A stretch of DNA of 40,837 nt from assembly GCA_026387435.1 (NCBI GenBank), contig JAPLLS010000091.1:1-40837 (forward strand). Reading direction: 5' to 3'. The first letter of the stretch is position 1. Every line of letters starts with the position of its first letter. The stretch is from Candidatus Omnitrophota bacterium (GTDB taxonomy: Bacteria > Omnitrophota > Gorgyraeia > Gygaellales > Profunditerraquicolaceae). The position numbers and the translations under genes were made by a program. Shown here in pieces: positions 6,786-13,519 of the stretch. The notes under the pieces were generated by a model, which did no database searches, was not told where the DNA came from, and saw nothing but the letters and a program-made list of their open reading frames with translations.

Positions 6786-8480
6786 ATGGCAAAATTCAGT
6801 ATTCGCGTAGCTTGCAGTCAGATAAATTCCTTGGTCGGGGACCTTCAGGCCAACAAGGATAAGCTCCTGGGGGCGATCGAGATCGCCCGGGCCCAGGCAG
6901 TGGATATTATCTGTTTTCCTGAATTGGCGCTGGTGGGGTATCCTCCGGAAGATCTGCTGTTCAAGCCTAAATTCATCGAGGATAACCTGAAGAAACTCGA
7001 AGATTTAGCGGTTGCGGTCAAGGATATTATCGCCATAGTCGGTTTCGTGGAGAGATCAGGAATAGATATTTATAATGCCGCGGCAATAATCGCTGACGGC
7101 GAGGTTAAGGCCGTTTGCCGCAAGATGCTTTTGCCGAATTATGGGGTTTTTGACGAGAAACGCTATTTTAAAGCCGGGAATAAACCGCTTGTTTTTGTCC
7201 TGAAAGGCAAAAAAAGGCAGGTTAGTTTAGGGGTGAATATCTGCGAAGATATCTGGGGTAAGTTCGGCCCGCTCAAATTCCAGGCCGGATCAGGAGTAGA
7301 GCTGGTTTTTACCATTAACGCCTCGCCGTTTCACGCCGGCAAGATCCGGGAGCGGGAAGCGCTGATCCGCCAGCAGGCTAAAACTTATCATACTGCCATC
7401 GCTTACATTAACCTGGTCGGCGGACAGGATGAACTGGTTTTTGACGGACAGAGCATGATCGTGGACGCTAAAGGGAAGATTTTAAAGCGCGGACAGGCTT
7501 TTTCCGAGGACCTATTGATCGAAGATATCGAGGTAGGCAGTTTTGACAAGAAAATCCCCAAAGGAACAATAATAATCCAGGGGGACTTTGACGGCAAGCC
7601 TAAAGATCCGCTGGCTAAAAGAAGCTTAAAGCCTTTAGCTGAGATCGAGGAGATCTACCAGGCCCTGGTGTTGGGAGTTAAGGATTATGTTTTTAAAAAC
7701 GACTTCAAAAAAGTAGTCATCGGTTTGAGCGGCGGGATCGATTCCAGCCTGGTCGCCAGCCTGGCAGTGGACGCTTTAGGAAGGGATAATGTGGTCGGAG
7801 TGTTCATGCCCTCGCGGTATTCCTCCAAGGATTCCGAAACCGACGCCGCGGTCCTGGCCGGAAACCTGGGTATTGAGTTCAAGAGCGTTTCTATCGAGCA
7901 TATTTACAAGATGTATAATTTATTTCTGGAATCGCATTTTATCGGTTGTAACCGGGATATTACCGAGGAAAACATTCAGGCCCGGATCCGGGGAAATTTG
8001 TTGATGGCCTTCTCGAATAAATTCGGCTGGTTGGTTTTGACTACCGGGAATAAATCCGAGATGAGCACCGGCTACTGCACGCTTTACGGGGACATGGCCG
8101 GAGGTTTCGCGGTGATCAAAGACGTGCCCAAGACCCTGGTGTATAAACTTTGCCGTTGGCGCAATTCGCTTAAAGATATGATCCCCGAACGGGTGTTCAC
8201 CAAAGCGCCGACCGCGGAACTGCGGCCGAACCAGAAAGATTCCGACACGCTTCCGGAGTATGAAGTTTTGGACCCCATTCTTAAGGCTTATGTTGAGGAT
8301 AACCGATCAATTGCCGAGATAGTCAAAATGGGATTTGAGGAAAAAGTGGTTTCTAAAGTCGCGGGATTAGTGGATAGAAGCGAATACAAACGCAGGCAGT
8401 CACCGCCGGGAATAAAAATTACCCCGAGGGCTTTCGGAAGAGACCGGAGAATGCCAATCACCAATAAGTACAGAGGATAG
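6786..8480 (+). CDS. nadE: Glutamine-dependent NAD+ synthetase
   Basis: NadE makes NAD+ from deamido-NAD+ with ATP, taking ammonia from glutamine. The N-terminal nitrilase-type glutaminase domain (about residues 5-265) shows the Glu-Lys-Cys triad: Glu46 (CFPELAL), Lys113 (CRKMLLPNYG) and Cys153 (GVNICEDIW). The C-terminal synthetase domain (about 285-564) has the PP-loop SGGIDSS at 315-321 and the TTGNKSE segment. The 564-residue length is normal for the two-domain enzyme. It is preceded by its own promoter and an attenuated leader, and it is followed after 3 bases by a sigma-like gene. Its glutamine use links it to the nitrogen genes downstream. Confidence 0.95.
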   Translation: MAKFSIRVACSQINSLVGDLQANKDKLLGAIEIARAQAVDIICFPELALVGYPPEDLLFKPKFIEDNLKKLEDLAVAVKDIIAIVGFVERSGIDIYNAAAIIADGEVKAVCRKMLLPNYGVFDEKRYFKAGNKPLVFVLKGKKRQVSLGVNICEDIWGKFGPLKFQAGSGVELVFTINASPFHAGKIREREALIRQQAKTYHTAIAYINLVGGQDELVFDGQSMIVDAKGKILKRGQAFSEDLLIEDIEVGSFDKKIPKGTIIIQGDFDGKPKDPLAKRSLKPLAEIEEIYQALVLGVKDYVFKNDFKKVVIGLSGGIDSSLVASLAVDALGRDNVVGVFMPSRYSSKDSETDAAVLAGNLGIEFKSVSIEHIYKMYNLFLESHFIGCNRDITEENIQARIRGNLLMAFSNKFGWLVLTTGNKSEMSTGYCTLYGDMAGGFAVIKDVPKTLVYKLCRWRNSLKDMIPERVFTKAPTAELRPNQKDSDTLPEYEVLDPILKAYVEDNRSIAEIVKMGFEEKVVSKVAGLVDRSEYKRRQSPPGIKITPRAFGRDRRMPITNKYRG

Positions 8481-8483
8481 ACC

Positions 8484-9008
8484 ATGGAATTCGAAAAATT
8501 AGCTAAAAAATTGACCCCTAAATTAAAAGCTATCGCTTATAAGCTGAACCGCCGCTTTACTTTTTTTAACGAGGATGATCTTTTTCAGGAGGCGCTAGTG
8601 CATTTATGGAAGGAAAGCGCTGCCGGAAAACTCGCGGATAAAACCGACAGCTATATCCTGCAGGGCTGCTATTTTCATTTACAGAATTATATCCGCACGG
8701 CTAAAGATAAATTTGCATCTTTTAGCCTGGACGCGCACTACGCGGACGACAACGAGCATTATGAAGAACCTCTTGAGCTTAAAGACGAGCGGTCCGGGGA
8801 TTATTTCGAGCGCTTGAACCGGGAAATGATTGTGGATGTTATCCGCAATAACGGATTGACCCCGCGGGAAAAAGAATTATTGCCGTTTTTGGGTGAAGGG
8901 TTGACGATCAGGGAGATCGGCCGTAAAGTCGGGGTTTCGCATGTGCGGGTCCTGAAGATGAAGGAAGAGATCCGCAGGAAGTGCCTGAAACATTTGGATA
9001 AGATCTGA
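8484..9008 (+). CDS. Small sigma-70-family (ECF-like) RNA polymerase sigma factor
   Basis: This 174-residue protein has a sigma region 2-like block (about residues 10-75; the segment EDDLFQEALVHLWKE matches region 2.2, which docks on RNA polymerase), an acidic linker (about 85-112) and a C-terminal region 4 helix-turn-helix (LTPREKELLPFL through IREIGRKVGVSHVRV, about 128-165). It lacks regions 1 and 3, as in group 4 (ECF) factors. No anti-sigma gene is adjacent. It starts 3 bases after nadE and ends 8 bases before the GGTTACC element of the next unit, so it may direct transcription of that unit. That link is inference. Confidence 0.8.
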   Translation: MEFEKLAKKLTPKLKAIAYKLNRRFTFFNEDDLFQEALVHLWKESAAGKLADKTDSYILQGCYFHLQNYIRTAKDKFASFSLDAHYADDNEHYEEPLELKDERSGDYFERLNREMIVDVIRNNGLTPREKELLPFLGEGLTIREIGRKVGVSHVRVLKMKEEIRRKCLKHLDKI

Positions 9009-9015
9009 AAAATCA

Positions 9016-9055
9016 GGTTACCAGACAGCGGGTTTTCTTACTTGTAGTAATGTAG
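9016..9055 (+). promoter_or_regulatory. Candidate alternative-sigma promoter, GGTTACC-N17-ACTTGTA (porin-glnK-amt unit)
   Basis: GGTTACCAGA at 9016-9025 and ACTTGTA at 9040-9046 are followed by ATGTAG at 9050-9055. The same three blocks occur with exactly the same spacing upstream of glnN (21502-21541), with about 28 of 40 positions identical. The 17-base gap between GGTTACC and ACTTGTA is what is expected for -35 and -10 boxes. Neither box matches the sigma-70 consensus. Confidence 0.5.
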
Positions 9056-9065
9056 GTCGAGTAAA

Positions 9066-9108
9066 ACACAGAGATGTGTCTAGGAATGTTTCAAAACGCA
9101 AAGGCGTT
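9066..9108 (+). promoter_or_regulatory. Leader hairpins of the porin-glnK-amt unit (possible antiterminators)
   Basis: The first hairpin is ACAC (9066-9069), loop AGAGAT, GTGT (9076-9079). The loop has A at position 1 and G at position 4. The second hairpin is AACGC (9095-9099) with GCGTT (9104-9108), which uses bases needed for the 5' arm of terminator 1 and so would prevent it. A third competing hairpin, TTAAGACG/CGTCTTAA, lies at 9136-9155. Confidence 0.45.
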
Positions 9109-9137
9109 CTCCTAAAGAGCACGCCGTTTTCATTTTT
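9103..9137 (+). terminator. Attenuator terminator 1 before the porin gene
   Basis: GGCGT (9103-9107) pairs with ACGCC (9121-9125), and CTC (9109-9111) pairs with GAG (9117-9119), with one mismatch between and loop CTAAA. The T-rich GTTTTCATTTTT (9126-9137) follows. It sits between the putative promoter and the first gene. Confidence 0.6.
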
Positions 9138-9145
9138 AAGACGTA

Positions 9146-9189
9146 GGCGTCTTAATATCCAGTGGGTGGATGTTAAGGCGCCTTTTCAT
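9146..9189 (+). terminator. Attenuator terminator 2 before the porin gene
   Basis: Bases 9146-9161 pair with 9167-9182 in a 16-pair stem (two or three G-T wobbles) around the loop GTGGG, followed by TTTTCATTT. The 5' arm overlaps the hairpin TTAAGACG-TAGG-CGTCTTAA (9136-9155), which is mutually exclusive with it. It ends 17 bases before the GTG start at 9207. Confidence 0.7.
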
Positions 9190-9206
9190 TTAAAAGGGAG
9201 GAGAAA

Positions 9207-9980
9207 GTGAGAAAGTTAGTATTACTGCTAGTTCTAGCGCTTGTGGCTTGGGGAGCAATGTTTACTTCAGCTTTCGCGGAAACAGAAGGATTACTTGGCA
9301 ACGCAGGAATAACCGCGAGCGGTGATGTGGCATTTTACAGCGAATATCTCTGGAGAGGATTTCTTTTAGACGGCGATCCGGTGGTTCAGCCTGGGTTTTA
9401 TTTATCCGGTCCGGATTCAAAATACGGCAAGCTTACGGCTAAATTCTGGTCGAGCCATGATCTTTCCAACTCGGATCCCAGGAACAGCTCCGAGGAATAC
9501 GACTATATTTTGGATTATACCTATAACCTGGCTGATACCAGTCTTTCTTTCGGCCATACTTATTACGATTATCCGGCTGCGGATACTTTCAGCAAGGAAT
9601 TTTACGTTGGGATCACATTACCCAAGGTATTCTTGACGCCTTCGGTGTTCTATTACCGGGATTACGGCAGTCAGGAAGACGGCGGCGGAATGGGCTCATA
9701 CACCGTGGTCAATCTGGCCAAGAGTCTGCCTTTTGAAATCAAAGGAACTCCAGCCAGCCTGGAATTAGCCGGGCATTACGGGTATAACTATGAGCTGTTC
9801 ATCAACGGAAAAGGCGGAGATATCGGTTTAAGCGCTGGGTTAAAGCTGCAATTGACCAAGAACCTGACTTGTATGCCTAATATCAACTATTCTTTACCGC
9901 TGGGCGATCTGGAAAAAACCAGCGACGGAAATCAGGAAGCCAGAGTTTATACGGGAGCGGTATTTAGTTATAGCTTTTGA
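9207..9980 (+). CDS. Outer-membrane beta-barrel protein, TorF-like putative porin
   Basis: This 257-residue protein has a signal peptide (MRKLVLLLVLALVAWG, cleavage probably after TSAFA) and a mature part made of alternating hydrophobic/polar strands. It ends in ...FSYSF, the terminal phenylalanine expected for outer-membrane barrel assembly. The early segment YSEYLWRGF followed by VVQPGFY matches the TorF/TIGR02001 putative-porin pattern. The GTG start has a strong Shine-Dalgarno (GGGAGGAG, 9196-9203). It heads the glnK-amt-glnK unit, so a role in letting ammonium or small nitrogen compounds cross the outer membrane is reasonable but inferred. An inverted repeat and hairpin separate it from glnK. 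Confidence 0.82.
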   Translation: MRKLVLLLVLALVAWGAMFTSAFAETEGLLGNAGITASGDVAFYSEYLWRGFLLDGDPVVQPGFYLSGPDSKYGKLTAKFWSSHDLSNSDPRNSSEEYDYILDYTYNLADTSLSFGHTYYDYPAADTFSKEFYVGITLPKVFLTPSVFYYRDYGSQEDGGGMGSYTVVNLAKSLPFEIKGTPASLELAGHYGYNYELFINGKGGDIGLSAGLKLQLTKNLTCMPNINYSLPLGDLEKTSDGNQEARVYTGAVFSYSF

Positions 9981-9990
9981 TGAAGAAGTT

Positions 9991-10054
9991 CCCCCTCGCC
10001 GTATCCCGGCTCGGGGTCAAATTTTCTCTCTAAAATGATGTATAAGAAAATTTG
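9991..10054 (+). promoter_or_regulatory. Intercistronic hairpins between porin and first glnK
   Basis: The 86-base gap holds two structures. The first is CCCC-TC-GCCG ... CGGC-TC-GGGG at about 9992-10016. The second is a perfect 9-base inverted repeat, CAAATTTTC (10018-10026) with GAAAATTTG (10046-10054), whose last base touches the Shine-Dalgarno GAGGGAGG (10054-10061) of glnK. They could set the porin:glnK ratio by RNA processing or partial termination. Confidence 0.4.
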
Positions 10055-10066
10055 AGGGAGGTGAAT

Positions 10067-10405
10067 ATGAAAAAGATCGAAGCGTGTATCCGGGCGGAAA
10101 AAGTAGGGCCGGTGCGCAAGGCCCTGGAAAAGGTGAATATTTCCGGGTTGACCCTTTACCAGGTCGACGGCCACGGCAAACAGCGCGGCATGATCCAGAA
10201 GTTTAACGGCGAGGAATTCAAAGTGGGGATCATGCCTAAAGCCAAGATCGAAATCATCAGCCGGGATGAAGAGGTCAAGGCGATCATTGAGGCCATTATC
10301 GAAGCCAGCCGCACCGGAGAGTTCGGCGACGGAAAGATCATTGTTACCCCGGTCGAGGAAGTGATCCGGATCAGGACCGGGGAAACAGGCGAGAAAGCAT
10401 TATAA
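10067..10405 (+). CDS. glnK: PII nitrogen regulatory protein (copy 1, upstream of amt)
   Basis: This 112-residue trimeric signal protein binds ATP/ADP and 2-oxoglutarate and plugs AmtB. The start at 10067 is chosen for the Shine-Dalgarno GAGGGAGG. An in-frame upstream start lacks one. The C-terminal TGEFGDGKI and IRIRTGE motifs are the PII nucleotide-binding signature. The T-loop is divergent: where GlnB has YRGAEY, this protein has FNGEEF, so both T-loop tyrosines, including the Tyr51 uridylylation site, are Phe. Control by a GlnD uridylyltransferase is therefore unlikely, and effector binding alone should set its state. It lies 14 bases upstream of amt. Confidence 0.93.
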   Translation: MKKIEACIRAEKVGPVRKALEKVNISGLTLYQVDGHGKQRGMIQKFNGEEFKVGIMPKAKIEIISRDEEVKAIIEAIIEASRTGEFGDGKIIVTPVEEVIRIRTGETGEKAL

Positions 10406-10419
10406 AAGGGAGGTTGAGA

Positions 10420-11646
10420 ATGAATACAGGAGATACAGCGTGGGTGTTGATGAGCTCAGCTTTGGTTTTGCTGATGACCCCGGGTTTGGCGTTTTTCTAC
10501 GGGGGGATGGTCAGGAAGAAGAATATCCTGAGCATCCTGATGCAGTGTTTTATCATCATGTGTTTAGTCGGGGTGCAGTGGGTAATGTACGGTTACAGCT
10601 TGTCGTTTCATCCCGGCTCGGGTTTCTGGGGAGGATTCAACTGGCTGGGGTTGAATGGGGTGGGCTTGGAACCGTACGCGGATTATAGCGCGACTATTCC
10701 GCATCAGGCGTTCATGATCTTTCAGGCCATGTTCGCGATCATCACTCCGGCTTTGATCATTGGAGCGTTCGCGGAAAGGATGAAGTTCTCGGCGTTTTTA
10801 AGCATTATCCTTTTATGGGTGACTTTTGTTTACGCTCCGGTTTGCCACTGGGTCTGGGGTATCGGAGGATGGCTGCGTAACCTCGGCGCTCTGGATTTTG
10901 CCGGGGGCACCGTGGTGCATATCAACGCCGGGATCGCGGCTTTGGTCATGGCGATAGTGATCGGAAAAAGAAAGAACCTGAATAAAAATATCCCGGCTCC
11001 GCATAATATGCCTTTTGTGGCTTTAGGCACGGGTTTATTGTGGTTCGGCTGGTTCGGTTTCAACGCCGGAAGCGCTCTGGCAGCCAACGGTTTGGCGGTC
11101 AATGCTTTTGTAGTCACCAATACCGCGGCAGCAGCAGCCGGATTAAGCTGGGCGATCATCGAGTGGCTGCGTAACGGCAAGCCGACGATCTTCGGAGTTT
11201 GCTCGGGAGCGGTCGCCGGTTTGGTTGCGATCACTCCGGCAGCGGGTTTTGTCAGCGTTGTCCCCGCGGTTATCATAGGTTTATTGGTCAGCGTGTTCTG
11301 TTTTATCGCGGTGACCGTGATCAAACCGAAATTCGGTTATGACGATTCCCTGGACGCTTTCGGGGTGCACTGCGTGGGCGGGATCTGGGGCGCTTTGGCC
11401 ACCGGATTATTCGCTTCCAAAGTTGTTAATCCCGCGGGGGCCGATGGGCTTTTTTTCGGGAATCCCCATCAGCTCTTGGTTCAGTTCTACGCGGTGGCAG
11501 TAACGTTAGTGTATTCCGGAGTGGTTTCTTTGGTGATCTATAAAGTGGTAGACGCGATAATCGGGGTCAGGGTCGGAGAAAAGGAAGAAGCGATCGGCCT
11601 GGATCTGACTCAGCATCACGAGAAAGCGTATACGGTATTAGAGTAG
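10420..11646 (+). CDS. amt: Ammonium transporter
   Basis: This inner-membrane Amt/Rh channel takes up ammonium. It has 408 residues with about 11 membrane helices. The start is the ATG at 10420, behind AAAGGGAGG; a TTG 6 bases upstream is less likely. The twin pore histidines are visible as His167 (GGTVVHINAG) and His317 (DAFGVHCVGG). The phenylalanine gate region is FQAMFAI, and the N-terminal PGLAFFYGG is classic. No long N-terminal signal helix is present. It is flanked on both sides by PII genes, which is the canonical partner arrangement but doubled. Confidence 0.96.
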   Translation: MNTGDTAWVLMSSALVLLMTPGLAFFYGGMVRKKNILSILMQCFIIMCLVGVQWVMYGYSLSFHPGSGFWGGFNWLGLNGVGLEPYADYSATIPHQAFMIFQAMFAIITPALIIGAFAERMKFSAFLSIILLWVTFVYAPVCHWVWGIGGWLRNLGALDFAGGTVVHINAGIAALVMAIVIGKRKNLNKNIPAPHNMPFVALGTGLLWFGWFGFNAGSALAANGLAVNAFVVTNTAAAAAGLSWAIIEWLRNGKPTIFGVCSGAVAGLVAITPAAGFVSVVPAVIIGLLVSVFCFIAVTVIKPKFGYDDSLDAFGVHCVGGIWGALATGLFASKVVNPAGADGLFFGNPHQLLVQFYAVAVTLVYSGVVSLVIYKVVDAIIGVRVGEKEEAIGLDLTQHHEKAYTVLE

Positions 11647-11676
11647 CGGCAATTAAAATTACAGGGAGGCAATAAG

Positions 11677-12018
11677 ATGAAACTGATTATCGCCATAATC
11701 CAGCCGGATAAGCTGGAGGAAGTAAAAGAAGAGCTTTACAAGGTCGAGGTCAACCTGATCACAGTCAGCGAGGTTCTGGGCCACGGCCGGCAAAAAGGGG
11801 TTACCGAGATCTACCGCGGAGCCAAGGAAACAGGTAATCTCCTGCGCAAGATCCGCCTGGAGATCGCGGTTAATGATAATTATGCGGAGCCGACGATCAA
11901 AGCGATCATCAAGGGCGCCAAGACCGGAGAGACCGGTGACGGCAAGATATTCATTCTTGACCTCAAGGAATGTATCCGGGTCCGAACCGAGGAGCACGGC
12001 TCCCTGGCCATCGGCTAA
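11677..12018 (+). CDS. glnK: PII nitrogen regulatory protein (copy 2, downstream of amt)
   Basis: This second PII protein has 113 residues, 30 bases after amt, with a good Shine-Dalgarno (AGGGAGGC). It belongs to a different subtype from the upstream copy: the T-loop reads [22 protein letters not shown]. It keeps the first tyrosine of the YRGAEY-type motif but has Glu at the Tyr51 position. The TGETGDGKI and IRVRTEE motifs are intact. Family knowledge predicts 2-oxoglutarate/ATP sensing. One copy probably gates Amt and the other a second target such as glutamine synthetase or the leader-binding machinery, but which does what is unknown. A perfect 17-base hairpin follows the stop. Confidence 0.92.
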   Translation: MKLIIAIIQPDKLEEVKEELYKVEVNLITVSEVLGHGRQKGVTEIYRGAKETGNLLRKIRLEIAVNDNYAEPTIKAIIKGAKTGETGDGKIFILDLKECIRVRTEEHGSLAIG

Positions 12019-12034
12019 CTGTTAGTATAACTAT

Positions 12035-12071
12035 AACCTACGAGGTTGTACTTTGTACAACCTCGTAGGTT
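12035..12071. repeat. Perfect 17-base-pair inverted repeat after glnK copy 2
   Basis: AACCTACGAGGTTGTAC (12035-12051) and its exact complement (12055-12071) are separated by TTT. Each arm contains its own small palindrome (AACCT-ACG-AGGTT). No T-run follows, so it is not a classic intrinsic terminator. It looks like a REP-type extragenic repeat that may stabilise the mRNA end or cause bidirectional pausing. Confidence 0.6.
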
Positions 12072-12079
12072 GTTCAGGT

Positions 12080-12159
12080 TGTCAAAAAGTAATGGACACC
12101 GTAGTTAGGCGGGGATATAATATATGATAATTATTTTTTCCTAACTATAAGGTGTACAT
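12080..12159. repeat. Long imperfect inverted repeat spanning the ATPase promoter (possible mobile-element relic)
   Basis: ATGGACACC-G-TAGTTAGG (12092-12109) is mirrored by CCTAACTA-TAA-GGTGTACAT (12140-12159) with about 30 bases between. The left side continues outwards as TGTCAAAAAGTA (12080-12091), which resembles ends of IS3-like elements beginning with TG. There is no transposase. The repeat brackets the -10 box and start point, so it could equally be an operator. Confidence 0.4.
12093..12121 (+). promoter_or_regulatory. Promoter of the V/A-ATPase operon
   Basis: TGGACA (12093-12098), a 17-base spacer and TATAAT (12116-12121) form a sigma-70-type promoter. The predicted transcript starts near 12128, giving a leader of about 32 bases. 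Confidence 0.7.
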
Positions 12160-12477
12160 ATGAAAGAGACCGTAGATAAAATTCTTAAACAAGAGGAAGA
12201 GGCCCGCCAGAGGATCGAGCATTCCCGTCAGGAATCCCAGGATCTGATCCGCAAAGCCCAGATGGAATCCGCCAGCTTGATCGAGAACTCGATAACCAGC
12301 TCCCAGGGGGCGGCCCAGTCACGCAAAGAAGAAGCGAACAAGGGGTTTATCCTGGAAAAAGAAAAAGAGCTTAAAGCTACCCTGAATAATATATCTGCGA
12401 AGCGGCTGGAGAAAGAAAAAGATATTCCGCAGCTTAGCCGGAAAATATTCCAGGAAATAATCCAGATCAAGGTTTAA
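12160..12477 (+). CDS. ntpF: V/A-type ATPase peripheral stalk subunit (G/H type)
   Basis: This 105-residue protein is almost entirely a charged alpha-helical coiled coil (KILKQEEEARQRIEHSRQES and onward), as expected for the small peripheral-stalk subunit that pairs with subunit E and holds the A3B3 head. It is the first gene of the operon, with the Shine-Dalgarno AAGGTG at 12149-12154 and a strong promoter just upstream. The next gene follows after 1 base. Coiled-coil proteins are weakly informative on their own, so the call rests mainly on position. Confidence 0.8.
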   Translation: MKETVDKILKQEEEARQRIEHSRQESQDLIRKAQMESASLIENSITSSQGAAQSRKEEANKGFILEKEKELKATLNNISAKRLEKEKDIPQLSRKIFQEIIQIKV

Positions 12478-12478
12478 T

Positions 12479-13519
12479 ATGCGCCAGCTTGCCAAATATG
12501 CGTTCGCCAACGCTAAGATCCGGGCTATGCTTTCCTATTTACTTACTGCGGAAGATTTTAACGGGCTTCTGGAAGCCAGGGACCTGGAAGACGCCCTGGA
12601 TATCCTCAAGAAAACCCGCTACAGCAGCGTTCTGGAACATATCCCGGCCGAAGATAACAATATCGTCCATCTGGAAAGAGAGTTCCTGAAAAACGACCTG
12701 GCGGTTTATCAGAAAGTGGAGAATACCCTTTCCGGTAAAGGGGAAAGGGAATTCGTTTCTTTATTGCGCCAGAGGTACGAACTGGAAGAGATCAAGGTTT
12801 TTCTGCGGATCTGGCACCAGAAACTAACGGTTTCCTGGGAAGATTACGTCGTCGCAGCGAAGATCTGTTTTGATATCGATTTCAAAAAGCTGCTTTCGGC
12901 CTCGAGCATCGAAGAATTCATCCTGCTTCTGGACCACACTCCTTACAAAGCCGCGCTTTTAGCCGGCAGGGAGAGATACAAGGAGAGAAATTCCTCTTTT
13001 TACCTGGAAGCCAGCCTGGATCTGGATTATTACCGCCGGCTTTTGGCCTGCATCGAGAAGTTCACCAGCGTCGACAAAAGTGTGGCCCGGCGCATCCTGG
13101 GCATCGAAGTGGACATGGAGAACATCAACTGGCTTATCCGCCTGCGCAAATACTACGCGCTGGGCATCGGTGAAATGCTGGAATGGTTCATTCCCGGGGG
13201 GCAGTGGATTAATAAGGAAGCGGTGAGGAAATATTACGTGACTGACGGCCTGACCAAGGTGGTGGAGAGTGTATCTTTCGGGCCTTACGCGAAAATAAAA
13301 GAACTGGCCCAGGAAAACGTGGCTTTGGTCGAGAATTTCCTTTACGAGATCCTGCTTCACCAGGTCAGAAGCGCTTTATCGGGTTTCCCTTTTACCATCG
13401 GGACCGTGATGGGGTATCTGATCTTGAAACGCCAGGAGACCAAGAATATAATTTCATTATTGAACGCCAAACAATACGGCTGGCGCAAGGAAGAGATCAC
13501 TCCCCTTTTAAACATATGA
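12479..13519 (+). CDS. ntpC: V/A-type ATPase subunit C (V0 subunit d)
   Basis: This 346-residue, alpha-helical, soluble subunit couples the central shaft (D/F) to the membrane c-ring. Recognised by overall length, helical character, YAFANAKIRAML near the start, and the repeated helical-bundle pattern including the VDMENINWLIRLRKYY segment typical of AtpC/NtpC. It overlaps the subunit I gene by 4 bases. It lies inside a complete ATPase operon, so identity is secure even though the sequence is not highly conserved. Confidence 0.9.
   Translation: MRQLAKYAFANAKIRAMLSYLLTAEDFNGLLEARDLEDALDILKKTRYSSVLEHIPAEDNNIVHLEREFLKNDLAVYQKVENTLSGKGEREFVSLLRQRYELEEIKVFLRIWHQKLTVSWEDYVVAAKICFDIDFKKLLSASSIEEFILLLDHTPYKAALLAGRERYKERNSSFYLEASLDLDYYRRLLACIEKFTSVDKSVARRILGIEVDMENINWLIRLRKYYALGIGEMLEWFIPGGQWINKEAVRKYYVTDGLTKVVESVSFGPYAKIKELAQENVALVENFLYEILLHQVRSALSGFPFTIGTVMGYLILKRQETKNIISLLNAKQYGWRKEEITPLLNI

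Noticed and set aside
9981-10020. Intrinsic terminator between porin and glnK
   Set aside because: The CCCC/GGGG hairpin has no continuous T-run directly behind it, so I kept it only as a possible processing or partial-termination site.
10052-10066. Upstream TTG start for the first glnK
   Set aside because: It would place the Shine-Dalgarno inside the coding region. PII proteins start with M-K-K-I as at 10067.
12035-12071. Terminator of the amt unit
   Set aside because: The stem is strong, but no U-tract follows. I called it a repeat.
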